Of a DNA stretch of 23,518 nucleotides, positions 6,928 through 14,784 are shown piece by piece. Each line of letters starts with the position of its first letter. The stretch's first letter is position 1. A model generated the notes under the pieces. It worked only from the letters and a program-made list of their open reading frames with translations. It had not been told where the DNA came from and did not search any database. This DNA comes from CAYUCJ01 sp049282265 (lineage in GTDB: Bacteria; Desulfobacterota; DSM-4660; Desulfatiglandales; Desulfatiglandaceae). The stretch covers positions 1 through 23,518 of the forward strand of contig JBAPTR010000109.1 in the NCBI GenBank assembly GCA_049282265.1, given 5' to 3'. The position numbers and the translations under genes were made by a program.

Positions 6928-7740
6928 TTACGGATCCGTCGGCTGGCCTGAATGATCGAACCGGCCGTTTTCAAGAAAATGAGAGACCTGCCGGATCACC
7001 TCATCATTTTTCATGATGAAAGTATGGGAACTGTTTACCACAAAAAAGTCGACCATCTCCGACAGGCGGGTCCTCTCCACGGACACCTTACCGTCGTCTG
7101 GCCCCGGAATAAGAGCAGAAAAAATCGGGTTCAGACTCCGGTTGCCTGCAATCACCCCGACCTCCAATGGGACCGGCCCCAGACGATTCGGCACGCTGTC
7201 GACCGATGTTCCCAGTTCCTGCCCTGCCGGGCCGTTCATCCACTTGAAGATGGAAAAATCTTTAAGTCGATCAACGATTTCGCTCCCCTGGTTCGGAGGA
7301 GCGGTCATGACCAGGCGGCTTCCCTGTGGGAGGGTGTTCTTTTGTAGAAAAAAACGCGCCATGATCCCCCCCATGGAATGGGTGACAATGTGGATTTTCG
7401 TGCAACCCCAGGCCACACAGCGGGAAACAGTCTCGGGTAGGACTTTTTCAGTCAGCTCCCGGATTGTTCCCTTGGTTGACGGGTAGTCCACGTTCAAGGT
7501 GGTATAGCCCTTTTCAGATAAGGCTCTTTCCAGTTTCGCCATGGAAGAGGACGTTCGAAAAAGGCCATGCAGAAGGATGACGCATTCTTTTTTATTTGAG
7601 TTCACTGCAAGTATGACCTGCGGCGTTATCAGTGATACCGCGAACCCTGTGAGCAGAACACACGCAATAAACGGTCCGGGTTTCCCGATGCGTTTTCTAT
7701 ATAACGCATGAATAAAGGCGTTGGCGCCTGTTCGGGACAT
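6928..7740 (-). CDS. Alpha/beta-hydrolase, lipase-like, membrane-anchored or exported
   Basis: The start chosen is the ATG at 7740, preceded by GGAG at good spacing. The frame stays open to 7821, but earlier ATGs lack a ribosome site. The resulting 270-residue protein has a hydrophobic N-terminal segment (FIACVLLTGFAVSLITPQVILA). It then shows the oxyanion-hole region VILLHGLF and the nucleophile elbow THSMGG (Ser122). Candidate acid and base residues are in GPDDGKVSVER and NSSHTFIM. This resembles triacylglycerol lipases/PGAP1-like esterases acting in the periplasm. As first gene of the operon with an acyltransferase and an OmpA protein, it may release or remodel acyl chains of envelope lipids. 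That role is inference. Confidence 0.85.
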   Translation of the reverse strand: MSRTGANAFIHALYRKRIGKPGPFIACVLLTGFAVSLITPQVILAVNSNKKECVILLHGLFRTSSSMAKLERALSEKGYTTLNVDYPSTKGTIRELTEKVLPETVSRCVAWGCTKIHIVTHSMGGIMARFFLQKNTLPQGSRLVMTAPPNQGSEIVDRLKDFSIFKWMNGPAGQELGTSVDSVPNRLGPVPLEVGVIAGNRSLNPIFSALIPGPDDGKVSVERTRLSEMVDFFVVNSSHTFIMKNDEVIRQVSHFLENGRFDHSGQPTDP

Positions 7741-7802
7741 GACCGCTTTTCTCCATATCATTGCGGCTCGATGGGTGTATGTTGTGTAAGGAAATACATA
7801 TG

Positions 7803-7831
7803 AATGTAGGCATGAAATCATATTAAATCAA
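7803..7831 (-). promoter_or_regulatory. Candidate promoter for the lipase-acyltransferase-OmpA operon
   Basis: On the minus strand TTGATT (7831-7826) and TACATT (7808-7803) are spaced 17 nt. Both are partial sigma-70 matches (four of six each). It lies 63 nt upstream of the chosen lipase start. Confidence 0.35.
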
Positions 7832-7888
7832 GGGAAACATGGAATAGGAGCATCCACGATGGTGTATCAGGGTGGAAGGGAATCATCA

Positions 7889-7917
7889 TTGACATGCATG
7901 ATTCGTTTTTTTATACT
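7889..7917 (+). promoter_or_regulatory. Sigma-70 promoter upstream of the XRE-cupin regulator
   Basis: A perfect TTGACA (7889-7894) is followed after exactly 17 nt by TATACT (7912-7917; five of six). It is the best promoter match I noticed in the window. It points at the regulator gene that starts at 8073. Confidence 0.65.
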
Positions 7918-8072
7918 CCCTCCTGAAAGAGAAACCCTTTGTAGATCATTGGGATCCGTTGCCCGTGCGATTTGCTGGAGGAACCCACGCCGGATTCCGA
8001 ATGCGTCAAGGTTCCCGCACAACCCATGTGATCAGGCGCCACATCTCCAATACGCCGAAAGGACATTAACTC

Positions 8073-8612
8073 ATGATCAAGAACGAACCACAATCGGTTG
8101 GTCGAAGAATCAGGCAGGTCCGTGAGGAAAAGGGCCTCAGTGTCCAGGAGTTGGCCGATAAGGCCGGTTGTTCGGATGAATTTCTTTCATGGGTCGAAGC
8201 TTGTCAGGTGGAACCGCCGGTGGCCCTTTTGATACAACTGGCCAAGGCCATGAAACTGGATTCCGGTACATTCCTGCAAACCGCCGGTTCGCCGGTCCGA
8301 CGTCTGGAGGAAGCGGCCAAACGAACGGAACATTATGTTTACAAGACTCTCACGCCGCCGGCGGCGGACACCCATCTCATGGCCTTTTCCGTCACCATTC
8401 CGGCGAAAACGCCTCACGAGGGCGTCGGATATCGACACGAAGGCGAGGAGTTTGTCTATGTGGTTTCAGGTGAGGTGAAACTCATAGTGGATCAGGATCA
8501 GACGAGACTTGTGGAAAAGGAGTCGCTTCGCTTCAATTCCAACCTCGATCACCATCTCTCCAATCCTGGAGACAAGGAGGCTGAATTGCTGGTCATCCTC
8601 TATTTGCCTTGA
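8073..8612 (+). CDS. XRE-family regulator with C-terminal cupin sensor domain
   Basis: The 179-residue protein joins two domains. Residues about 10-65 form a lambda-repressor-type helix-turn-helix (VGRRIRQVREEKGLSVQELADKAGCS, a long match to the XRE pattern). Residues about 105-178 form a cupin_2 barrel (HEGEEFVYVVSGEVKLIVD, then NLDHHLSNPGD). Such proteins bind an operator and sense a small ligand through the cupin pocket. An AAAGGA ribosome site lies 9 nt before ATG. The gene is divergent from the lipase operon and convergent with the transport operon, so either could be its target. The ligand is unknown. Confidence 0.9.
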   Translation: MIKNEPQSVGRRIRQVREEKGLSVQELADKAGCSDEFLSWVEACQVEPPVALLIQLAKAMKLDSGTFLQTAGSPVRRLEEAAKRTEHYVYKTLTPPAADTHLMAFSVTIPAKTPHEGVGYRHEGEEFVYVVSGEVKLIVDQDQTRLVEKESLRFNSNLDHHLSNPGDKEAELLVILYLP

Positions 8613-8616
8613 AAAC

Positions 8617-8636
8617 AGACCTTATGGTCTCCTTTT
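8617..8636. terminator. Weak, possibly bidirectional terminator between convergent genes
   Basis: AGACC (8617-8621) and GGTCT (8626-8630) form a short stem with a TTAT loop. A TTTT run (8633-8636) follows on the plus strand, and GTTTTC on the minus strand. It lies between the convergent XRE-cupin and beta-barrel genes, where a shared terminator is expected. The stem is only 5 bp. Confidence 0.35.
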
Positions 8637-8704
8637 CGTTCCAGATGATGTCGCCGGCCACGCTGCTGTTCAGACGAAGTTTGTAAGGGAAGCCGGTTCC
8701 GGTG

Positions 8705-10093
8705 CTAGAAGTTGTAGGTCAACCAGAGATAGACCTGACCGGCCGGCGCGACCTCAACCCTTAGGCCGGCCGCCGTCATGTCGAACCCGCCGTATTCGGT
8801 GCCGTGTGCGCCCCAATAGAGACCGGCGCCGGCAATCAACTGGACGTTGGCAGTCACGTCCCACGAGAGCCGGGGCTGGAGGATGGCCGACGGATCGGAG
8901 AGATTGACGATGACCGTCCCATAGGCATGCACCAGCGGGTGGAGTTCGATCTCCAGGTGACCGGCAAGATAGGTCTCCCCCAGGGTGAACAGTTCCCCGC
9001 GTTCGAGTCGTCGCCGGAGCTGGACGTCGTTCAAGGCCTGCTCATACCTCCCGGTGCGGCCCAATGTATCGTAGTAGAACTCCATGAAGCCGTAGAAATT
9101 CCGCCCGCCCCATTGCCAGGCATAATCCAGATTGGCCACCAGCTGTAGGAAGCCGTGCTCCCCATCTTCCGAGGTCAAGAGGGTATAAACGGCATCGGCC
9201 CGCCATGCCGCCCCGCCCAGGACGCCCACGGCGCCCAGGCCGAGAACATCGTCACCATAATGACGGGCAGCCATGAAATCCATTTCCAGGGAGTCGGCGG
9301 CGGTGAGATGGAATTTGCAGGCGTACGAGGACTGGTCTTCCTCCAGGTGACTGTTCGCAGGGTCCCGGCGCGGGATATAGAGTAGCTGCAAGCCCCCCAT
9401 GCTGACGGGCAGCTGCAGGAAAGCCATGTCATCGCCAACTTTGTAGTCCCGCAGGATGCTGGTGGGCGGGAAGGGGTTGAAGAGATCCATGGGGTTGAAG
9501 ATCAGGCCGTCGCCCCACGTCAGGGCCTGGCGGCCGATGCACAGCGTGCCCCAGTCCGGGGTGTAGGTCAGGTTGAGACGGTCCAGGCGGTGATACACCA
9601 CATAGTCGTCTCCCGCCTTGATGGTGCGGGTGAGATTGAACAGCCTCCGGTCATCGTTGAGGGTTGCGGGTTCCGTCAAGGCCTCCACCGTCGAGGCAGG
9701 CAGCAGTCGGCGCAGCTCATGGGTCTTTTCCAGGGTGTCCCCGGATTGTCCTACTAGCTCATAGTGGGTTTCCGCGATCCATCGGGACCCCATGAATATC
9801 CGGTTTTTCAGACGCAATTCGGCCTGGCCGTCGTCATAGGGTTCCGTGCCCACGAGTCCGTAAATCGATCGGTCGTCCTGAAAGGTTAGAGTATTGATAC
9901 CGCGCAGGTAGCCGCCCCACTGAACGTCGAATTTGGAGGCGGGGGAGACGGCAGAGGTCCCGGTGTTCTGGGCCCGGGCCGGAAGGACCCAAAGCCACAG
10001 GAGCAACAGACAGCCTAGGGTCAGATTCATCCATAGAATCCCTGATTTGGAAACACGTTGCCTTTCACAACGGGGAGCAAGAGGGCCGGTCAT
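8705..10093 (-). CDS. Outer-membrane beta-barrel protein of the ABC/LolA-like operon
   Basis: The 462-residue precursor has a signal peptide (MNLTLGCLLLLWLWVLPARA, cut before QNTG). About 400 residues of alternating amphipathic strands follow, ending in LWLTYNF. A C-terminal aromatic Phe is the signal for BAM insertion. Blocks such as LTYTPDWGTLCIGRQALTWG and NPMDLFNPFPP recall barrel proteins found next to FtsX/LolA-like export genes, but I cannot name the family. The ATG at 10093 overlaps the ATPase stop (ATGA), arguing for translational coupling; an ATG at 10030 directly before the signal peptide is an alternative. It could be the outer-membrane exit or receptor of the system. Confidence 0.8.
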   Translation of the reverse strand: MTGPLAPRCERQRVSKSGILWMNLTLGCLLLLWLWVLPARAQNTGTSAVSPASKFDVQWGGYLRGINTLTFQDDRSIYGLVGTEPYDDGQAELRLKNRIFMGSRWIAETHYELVGQSGDTLEKTHELRRLLPASTVEALTEPATLNDDRRLFNLTRTIKAGDDYVVYHRLDRLNLTYTPDWGTLCIGRQALTWGDGLIFNPMDLFNPFPPTSILRDYKVGDDMAFLQLPVSMGGLQLLYIPRRDPANSHLEEDQSSYACKFHLTAADSLEMDFMAARHYGDDVLGLGAVGVLGGAAWRADAVYTLLTSEDGEHGFLQLVANLDYAWQWGGRNFYGFMEFYYDTLGRTGRYEQALNDVQLRRRLERGELFTLGETYLAGHLEIELHPLVHAYGTVIVNLSDPSAILQPRLSWDVTANVQLIAGAGLYWGAHGTEYGGFDMTAAGLRVEVAPAGQVYLWLTYNF

Positions 10094-10779
10094 GCCGCCT
10101 TCTCCCGGTCTTCGGCAACGCGTCCGTCCCGGATGAGGATGATGCGCCGGGCATAATCCATGACCATGCGGTCATGGGTGGAGAAGATAAAGGTGACCTG
10201 GTGCTCCTGGTTCATCCACTGCATCAGCTGCAGCAGCCCTTCCCCGGTCTTTGAGTCCAGATTGGCGGTGGGTTCGTCTGCCAGGACAATGGAAGGACCG
10301 GAGACGATGGCCCGGGCCACGGCCACACGCTGCTGCTGACCGCCGGAAAGTTCCGCCGGCCGCCGGTCATACTTGCCGGCCAGCCCCACGTCGTCCAAAA
10401 TCCGGCGGGCGCGCCCGCGGCGTTCGGTCGCCGAAACACCCTGCAGGAGCATCACGTATTCGACGTTTTCAACGGCGGAAAGCACCGGAATCAGATTGTA
10501 GGACTGGAAGACAAAGCCGATGCGACGGAGCCGCAGGTCCGCCATCTCGGCCCTCGTCAGGAGGCTGTAGTCCCGGCCATCGACCAGGATCTGACCGGCG
10601 TCGGCCCGATCCAGACCGCCGATGAGATTGAGCAGGGTGGTCTTGCCCGATCCCGAGGGACCTGCCAGGGCCACGAATCCTCCGGCCGCCACGGACAGGT
10701 TGACGTCGCTCAGGGCCTGGACCGTCAGCTTGCCCTGCTGATAGGTTTTCGACAAGCCTTTACATTCCACGATTGCCAT
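10090..10779 (-). CDS. ABC transporter ATPase, LolD/MacB type
   Basis: The 229-residue nucleotide-binding domain is complete. Walker A is GPSGSGKTT (from G40), the Q-loop glutamine is Q92 in VFQSYNLIP, the signature is LSGGQQQRVA (144-153), Walker B is IVLADEP (164-170), and the switch histidine is H202 in STHD. The signature, length and absence of other domains fit the LolD/MacB/FtsE group that powers FtsX-fold permeases by mechanotransmission. It follows permease 2 by 43 nt with GGAGATGA as ribosome site, and its stop overlaps the start of the barrel gene. It works at the cytoplasmic face with the two permeases encoded upstream. Confidence 0.95.
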   Translation of the reverse strand: MAIVECKGLSKTYQQGKLTVQALSDVNLSVAAGGFVALAGPSGSGKTTLLNLIGGLDRADAGQILVDGRDYSLLTRAEMADLRLRRIGFVFQSYNLIPVLSAVENVEYVMLLQGVSATERRGRARRILDDVGLAGKYDRRPAELSGGQQQRVAVARAIVSGPSIVLADEPTANLDSKTGEGLLQLMQWMNQEHQVTFIFSTHDRMVMDYARRIILIRDGRVAEDREKAA

Positions 10780-10822
10780 GTGATATCATCTCCTCTTCCA
10801 TAACTGTTCCGGAAACCGGTCC

Positions 10823-12049
10823 TCAGTAATGCATCATGGCCTCGACCGGTGTAAAGCGGGCCGCCTTGATCGCCGGATAGAGGCTCACCAGCAGCCCCAG
10901 ACCCAGGACCACCGCGTTGGCATTGAGAATGTCCCTCGGCCACAGTGCGGGAAAGATGACCCGAGCCATGCCGGCATACTCCGCCCCCTGCGCCAGGGCA
11001 GACAAATCGATCCCTTTGAAGGACAAGGCCCAGCAACTGAGCCATCCCAGCAGATTGCCGGCGGCCATTCCACAGAGCAGGAGCAACAGGGACTCGGTGA
11101 GGATACCCTTGACGATGCGCCGGGGCCGCATGCCCAGGGCCTTGAGCAGACCGAATTCGCGCATCCGCTCAAACACCGCCATAAGTGTGGTGTTGACGAT
11201 GCCGAACCCCATGGCGATGAAGACCACCACGAACCAGATCAGGACGAAGTTGTCGTAAAGGTCCAGATAGGCCGTCAGCAGCGGCAGGGCCTTCTGCCAG
11301 GGTCGGACCGTCAGATCCTTTCCGGCGAGTCGGGCCTTAAGGGTGGCCGCCACCTGCCGCGCCTGCTCGTGCTGCGGCAATACAATCGACACCTCGGAGA
11401 CGGAACCGTCCATTTGAAGCATTTGCCGGGCGGCTTGGCGGGTGACAAAGACGAACGCCTTTTCGGTGGATTCCATCTCGGAACTAAAAATGCCGGTGAT
11501 GCGAAAGGCGCGAGAGGCGATTTGGCCTAGGGTATTCTGGGACATCAGGATCAGCTTTTGTCCCAGGTGCGTGCCGAACTCCGCGGCCAAGGCGCGGCCT
11601 ACCAGGATGTCGTTGTTGTCGTCCGCTTTGAGGTATTTCCCCCTGGTGATACTGTGGCCGATGAACGAAACCCGGGCTTCCGAAGCCGGATCGATGCCCA
11701 CCAGAGTCACGCCGCCGCTGTGTCGGGCGTTGGCGGCCACGGCGTTGACGCGTACGCGCATGGTCCAGTGACTGCCGGGCGGAAGAACCTGTGGCAGGAT
11801 CCGTGCCACGGCCTGCGGGTCGCGGATGCGGTGCACCACGGAGGGATCGTCGGGGTAAAGCCTCTGCTGGATCTGCACATGGCCGGTAAGGGTGCTGATG
11901 CCGTTTTTCACCATGCCCGCCACAACGCCCCGCATCAGGGCGCCCAGAAAAATCATGCTCCATACCCCCATGATCACCGCGATCAGGATCACCGCCGTTC
12001 GCCGGGGATTGCGCCAGATATTGCGCCAGGCCAGTTGGATGTCCATCAT
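10823..12049 (-). CDS. FtsX/MacB-type ABC permease (second of a pair)
   Basis: The 408-residue permease has the type VII ABC layout. It opens with MDIQLAWRNIWRNPRRT and one membrane helix (residues about 18-40). A large MacB-like periplasmic domain follows (about 45-260), then three C-terminal helices. The cytoplasmic coupling segment FERMREFGLLKALGMRPRRIVKGI lies between helices 2 and 3. It ends with the usual RFTPVEAMMHY. The first helix is introduced exactly as in permease 1, suggesting duplication and a heterodimer like LolC/LolE. It starts 29 nt after permease 1 with GAGGT upstream. Confidence 0.92.
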   Translation of the reverse strand: MMDIQLAWRNIWRNPRRTAVILIAVIMGVWSMIFLGALMRGVVAGMVKNGISTLTGHVQIQQRLYPDDPSVVHRIRDPQAVARILPQVLPPGSHWTMRVRVNAVAANARHSGGVTLVGIDPASEARVSFIGHSITRGKYLKADDNNDILVGRALAAEFGTHLGQKLILMSQNTLGQIASRAFRITGIFSSEMESTEKAFVFVTRQAARQMLQMDGSVSEVSIVLPQHEQARQVAATLKARLAGKDLTVRPWQKALPLLTAYLDLYDNFVLIWFVVVFIAMGFGIVNTTLMAVFERMREFGLLKALGMRPRRIVKGILTESLLLLLCGMAAGNLLGWLSCWALSFKGIDLSALAQGAEYAGMARVIFPALWPRDILNANAVVLGLGLLVSLYPAIKAARFTPVEAMMHY

Positions 12050-12078
12050 AGTGCCGGTACCTCTTATCGTTCAGCGGA

Positions 12079-13329
12079 TCAGGCGTGCCCTATGGCCTCC
12101 ACCGGTTGCAGCCTACGGATGCGCAGGGCCGGATACAGGGCCGCCAGAAGGGTAATGACAAAGACCGCTGCGGGGCCTGCCGTGGCTGTCAGCGGCGTCA
12201 AGCGTGGATAGAACAGGCTGGGAATCCCGAATTGACGCAGTATTTCAGATGAAGCGCCCAGATCCAGACCATGGACCATAAAATACCCTGTCACCAGGCA
12301 ACCCGTGACAACACCTGTCAGGATGCCCACCAGGGTCATGCTCACCGATTCGGCCAGCACCAGACGGGTCAGGCGCCCCGGTTTGGCGCCCATGGCCATC
12401 ATGATCCCGAATTCATGGGTGCGTTCGAGGATGCTCATCAAAAACGTATTCAGGATGCTGAAGGCCACCACCATGATCAGGATCAGGTAGAAGACGGCAC
12501 CGCTGATCAGATCCATATGGATGGCCTGCTGGAGGCCGGGCATCAGCTGCGTCCAGTCCAGCACAACCAGGGGCGGATCACCGGGGATGGCGGGCAGCTT
12601 CCGGGCGATGGCGGCTTTGATGTCCGGCACGTCCGCCAGATTCCGTCCCATGACCACTACTTCATGGACCGCCCCGGCCATGCTGAAGACCGATTGGAAT
12701 GCCTTCAGGGGCATCTGGATGGTGCTGCGGTCCATCGCGTCCTGTCCCGAGGCAAAGATTCCCCGGACTTTCAAGACCGTGGCGGCCACCGAGCCGTCAC
12801 GCCCCTGGCCCAGCAGGGTGAGTTCATCGCCCACAGTGACCTTGAGATTGCGGGCCAGCAGCCGACCGATCAGGGCGCCGGGCATGCCGTCCCCGGCCGG
12901 TTGATCCGACAGGTAGCTGCCCTGCTGAATGGTGTGGACCAGGGTGGAGACCCGGGCCTCCCGGTCGGGATCGATGCCGGTAACCATGACACCGTAAGTG
13001 CGCTCAGCCGAAGAGACCAGGGCAAAGGCGTTTGCGCGCAATGTGTAGGCCTTGACCGCGGGGATCCGATCCAGCATGCGGCCAACGGCCTCCGGGTCCG
13101 GGACGACCCATTGGATTTTCCGGTTCTGCAGGTAGCCCCGGGCCTGGATCTGCAAATGGCCGGTATGGATCCTGACCGACGAGTTGATCATCGTGGCATA
13201 ACTGCCGAATTGGAACGAGAGCATGAAGATCAGCAGGACGCACGCAAAGGCGATGGCCAGGACAGTCAGCAGGGTGCGGCGCGGATTACGCCAGATATTG
13301 CGCCAGGCCATTTTCATGTCGATGCTCAC
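12079..13329 (-). CDS. FtsX/MacB-type ABC permease (first of a pair)
   Basis: I start the gene at GTG 13329. The upstream gene ends in CGG AGG TGA, so its last codons form a GGAGGTGA ribosome site five nt before this GTG. The frame is open to an ATG at 13362 (overlapping the LolA-like gene) and has another ATG at 13317. The 416-residue product has MKMAWRNIWRNPRRT, then a first helix, a periplasmic MacB-like domain and three C-terminal helices. The coupling segment is ILERTHEFGIMMAMGAKPGRL and the end is RLQPVEAIGHA. With permease 2 and the ATPase it should form an extractor that pulls a lipid or lipoprotein from the inner membrane. Confidence 0.9.
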   Translation of the reverse strand: MSIDMKMAWRNIWRNPRRTLLTVLAIAFACVLLIFMLSFQFGSYATMINSSVRIHTGHLQIQARGYLQNRKIQWVVPDPEAVGRMLDRIPAVKAYTLRANAFALVSSAERTYGVMVTGIDPDREARVSTLVHTIQQGSYLSDQPAGDGMPGALIGRLLARNLKVTVGDELTLLGQGRDGSVAATVLKVRGIFASGQDAMDRSTIQMPLKAFQSVFSMAGAVHEVVVMGRNLADVPDIKAAIARKLPAIPGDPPLVVLDWTQLMPGLQQAIHMDLISGAVFYLILIMVVAFSILNTFLMSILERTHEFGIMMAMGAKPGRLTRLVLAESVSMTLVGILTGVVTGCLVTGYFMVHGLDLGASSEILRQFGIPSLFYPRLTPLTATAGPAAVFVITLLAALYPALRIRRLQPVEAIGHA

Positions 13330-13333
13330 AGGA

Positions 13334-14095
13334 TCACCTCCGCCGCGGGGTTCTGAGTTCATTGATGGTAAAGAGGCGGTCGGGCAGCTCGTCTAGAAAG
13401 CGCAGCCGGTGATAGCTCAACAGCGTGTATTGATCCTTAATGCCGTTCTCCTGCATCTTCCAGATCCTGGGAAACAGGCGGCCGCTGATCATCTGGATCT
13501 CGTCCACGGTCATGCGTTTGACCGGTTTGAGATCTTGGTCAAAAAACTCCTCGGAGAGGAGCACATGGTCGTCGCGGATTTTGAGCACCTGCATCCCCCA
13601 AACCACCGGTGCTTGCGGTTTGGGCGTGGATTGGATCACATAGACCGTGTGCCCTTCGCTGGTCTCCCGTCCGGTGACGGCATGGGTGTAGTCGTCGAGG
13701 ATGCTGTCCGATTTGGCCAGGTCGTTGTTGGAAAAATCGGATCCCATCCAGGATTGGGTCATCATGGAGGGCGGCAGCTTGATCACACGATTGACCTTGG
13801 GATTGTAAATCCACATCTCATCGCCTTTTTTCAACGTGCCGTTGCCTGCATCCTTGGCAGGGGCGGTGATGCGGATCAGGCTCTCGCTGGTTCCCTTGGT
13901 CCAGGCGTCCATTTGCATGGTACGTTCCCAGGTGGGGCGGTGAATGGTCATCTCCACCGTGGCTTCCGATGCCTTTCCCCGGTAGTGATCGAAGGCGGCC
14001 TTGACCATGGCACGGCCGTCCTGGGCCGGGACGATCCTGGGAAATCCGCTCAAAACAAGCAGTGTCATTACGACGATGAAAGCGAAGTGTCTCAT
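13334..14095 (-). CDS. LolA-like outer-membrane lipoprotein-sorting protein (PF17131 type)
   Basis: The 253-residue precursor has a signal peptide (FIVVMTLLVLSGFPRIVPA, cut before QDG). The domain is the LolA-like fold with the hallmark GDEMWIYNPKVNRVIKLPPS and MMTQSWMGSDFSNNDL. The fold is an open half-barrel that shields a lipid tail in the periplasm. These proteins usually accompany RND-type hydrophobe exporters; here the partner is an FtsX-type ABC pair. AAGGAG precedes the ATG. Its ATG overlaps the TGA of a 17-codon remnant (ATGA), a sign that another gene once preceded it in the operon. Confidence 0.9.
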   Translation of the reverse strand: MRHFAFIVVMTLLVLSGFPRIVPAQDGRAMVKAAFDHYRGKASEATVEMTIHRPTWERTMQMDAWTKGTSESLIRITAPAKDAGNGTLKKGDEMWIYNPKVNRVIKLPPSMMTQSWMGSDFSNNDLAKSDSILDDYTHAVTGRETSEGHTVYVIQSTPKPQAPVVWGMQVLKIRDDHVLLSEEFFDQDLKPVKRMTVDEIQMISGRLFPRIWKMQENGIKDQYTLLSYHRLRFLDELPDRLFTINELRTPRRR

Positions 14096-14145
14096 GTTGG
14101 CTCCTTGACCGTTTTGCTGCGAAGTCCGTTGATCAGCACCCTCAT
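14092..14145 (-). pseudogene. 17-codon tail of a lost upstream operon gene
   Basis: Immediately after the tag stop codon, and in the same frame, a short frame reads MRVLINGLRSKTVKEPT. It ends in TGA overlapping the ATG of the LolA-like gene. The four-base ATGA overlap is normal between co-translated genes. I read this as the C-terminus of the operon's former first gene, left when the cassette-like DNA was joined here. Chance is not excluded because it is so short. Confidence 0.35.
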
Positions 14146-14712
14146 TTATATATTTGTTATTTCTTTATATCTGAAACATGTCTCAATGTGATCGTTCACC
14201 ATTCCGACAGCTTGCATAAAAGCATAGCAAATAGTTGGGCCGACAAACTTAAATCCATTCTTTTTTAACTCTTTACTCATTCTTTCAGACTCTTTGGTTG
14301 ACACCGGAATTTCGTTCAATGATTTCCAAGCATTATTCATAGGAACGCCATTAACGAACGACCACATAAAGCTATTAAAGCTTCCATATTTTTCAGTAAC
14401 TTTCAAATAGGCTTGAGCGTTTGATTTTGCTGCATTTACTTTCAACTTATTTCGTACAATTTCAGGATTATTTAACAATTCTGTTATTTTATTAGAATCC
14501 CATTTCCCCATTTTGATTGGGTCAAAATTATCGTAGGCATGTCGATAACTTTCTCGCCTCTTCAGAATGGTAATCCAGCTTAAACCTGCTTGAGCACCTT
14601 CCAGGATTAACATTTCGAACAATTTTCCGTCCTCATAGACAGGAACGCCCCATTCCTTATCGTGGTATTCAATATAGATTTCATCGTTTGCAGACCAGTC
14701 ACACCTTTTCAT
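14146..14712 (-). CDS. tag: DNA-3-methyladenine glycosylase I
   Basis: The 188-residue protein matches Tag in length and all key residues. Zinc ligands are C4, H17, H175 and C179, the same numbering I recall for the E. coli enzyme. The catalytic/base-recognition residues E38 and W46 lie in LEGAQAGLSW. FVGPTICYAFMQAVGMVNDH completes the family signature. Tag removes 3-methyladenine from alkylated DNA by flipping the base out; AP sites are then handled by base-excision repair. The gene is far more AT-rich than the transport operon it abuts. Its start lies 9 nt after the end of an attC-like site, so it is probably the last cassette of an array. No attC-like site follows it. Confidence 0.97.
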   Translation of the reverse strand: MKRCDWSANDEIYIEYHDKEWGVPVYEDGKLFEMLILEGAQAGLSWITILKRRESYRHAYDNFDPIKMGKWDSNKITELLNNPEIVRNKLKVNAAKSNAQAYLKVTEKYGSFNSFMWSFVNGVPMNNAWKSLNEIPVSTKESERMSKELKKNGFKFVGPTICYAFMQAVGMVNDHIETCFRYKEITNI

Positions 14713-14720
14713 TTTTTTTC

Positions 14721-14783
14721 CTATAACGGGCTGCTCAGGGCGGCGGGGTTTTTCGCCGTCGCCTGGAGCAGCGATGTGTAGGC
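14721..14783 (-). other. attC-like integron recombination site A
   Basis: On the minus strand the site runs from GCCTACAC (R'', 14783-14776) to GTTATAG (R', 14727-14721). Between them lie GCTGCTCCAG and CTGAGCAGC. These pair perfectly except for one unpaired C on the 5' arm (top strand), which is a G on the bottom strand: the extrahelical base that orients attC sites. GCGACGGCG and CCGCCGCC extend the stem around a short A-rich loop. The site begins one base after the stop of the DUF3795 gene and ends just before tag, as in cassette arrays. R'' and R' deviate from RYYYAAC/GTTRRRY by one to two bases. Confidence 0.6.
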
Positions 14784-14784
14784 A

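Larger units (their letters stand above)
7741..8072. other. Divergent control region between the lipase operon and the XRE-cupin gene
   Basis: This 332-nt gap carries no convincing gene. Short frames here lack ribosome sites. It contains a good rightward promoter (7889-7917) and a weaker leftward candidate (7803-7831). The rightward transcript would have an untranslated leader of about 150 nt. I saw no clear riboswitch fold or long operator palindrome in that leader. Confidence 0.5.

Noticed and set aside
12271..13356. 361-codon open frame on the plus strand
   Set aside because: It is antisense to permease 1 over its full length. Its product is His/Asp/Gln-rich with no motif, as expected from the complement of a GC-rich gene.
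13409..14191. 260-codon plus-strand frame
   Set aside because: Antisense to the LolA-like gene, which has a signal peptide, family motifs and a ribosome site. The plus frame has none.
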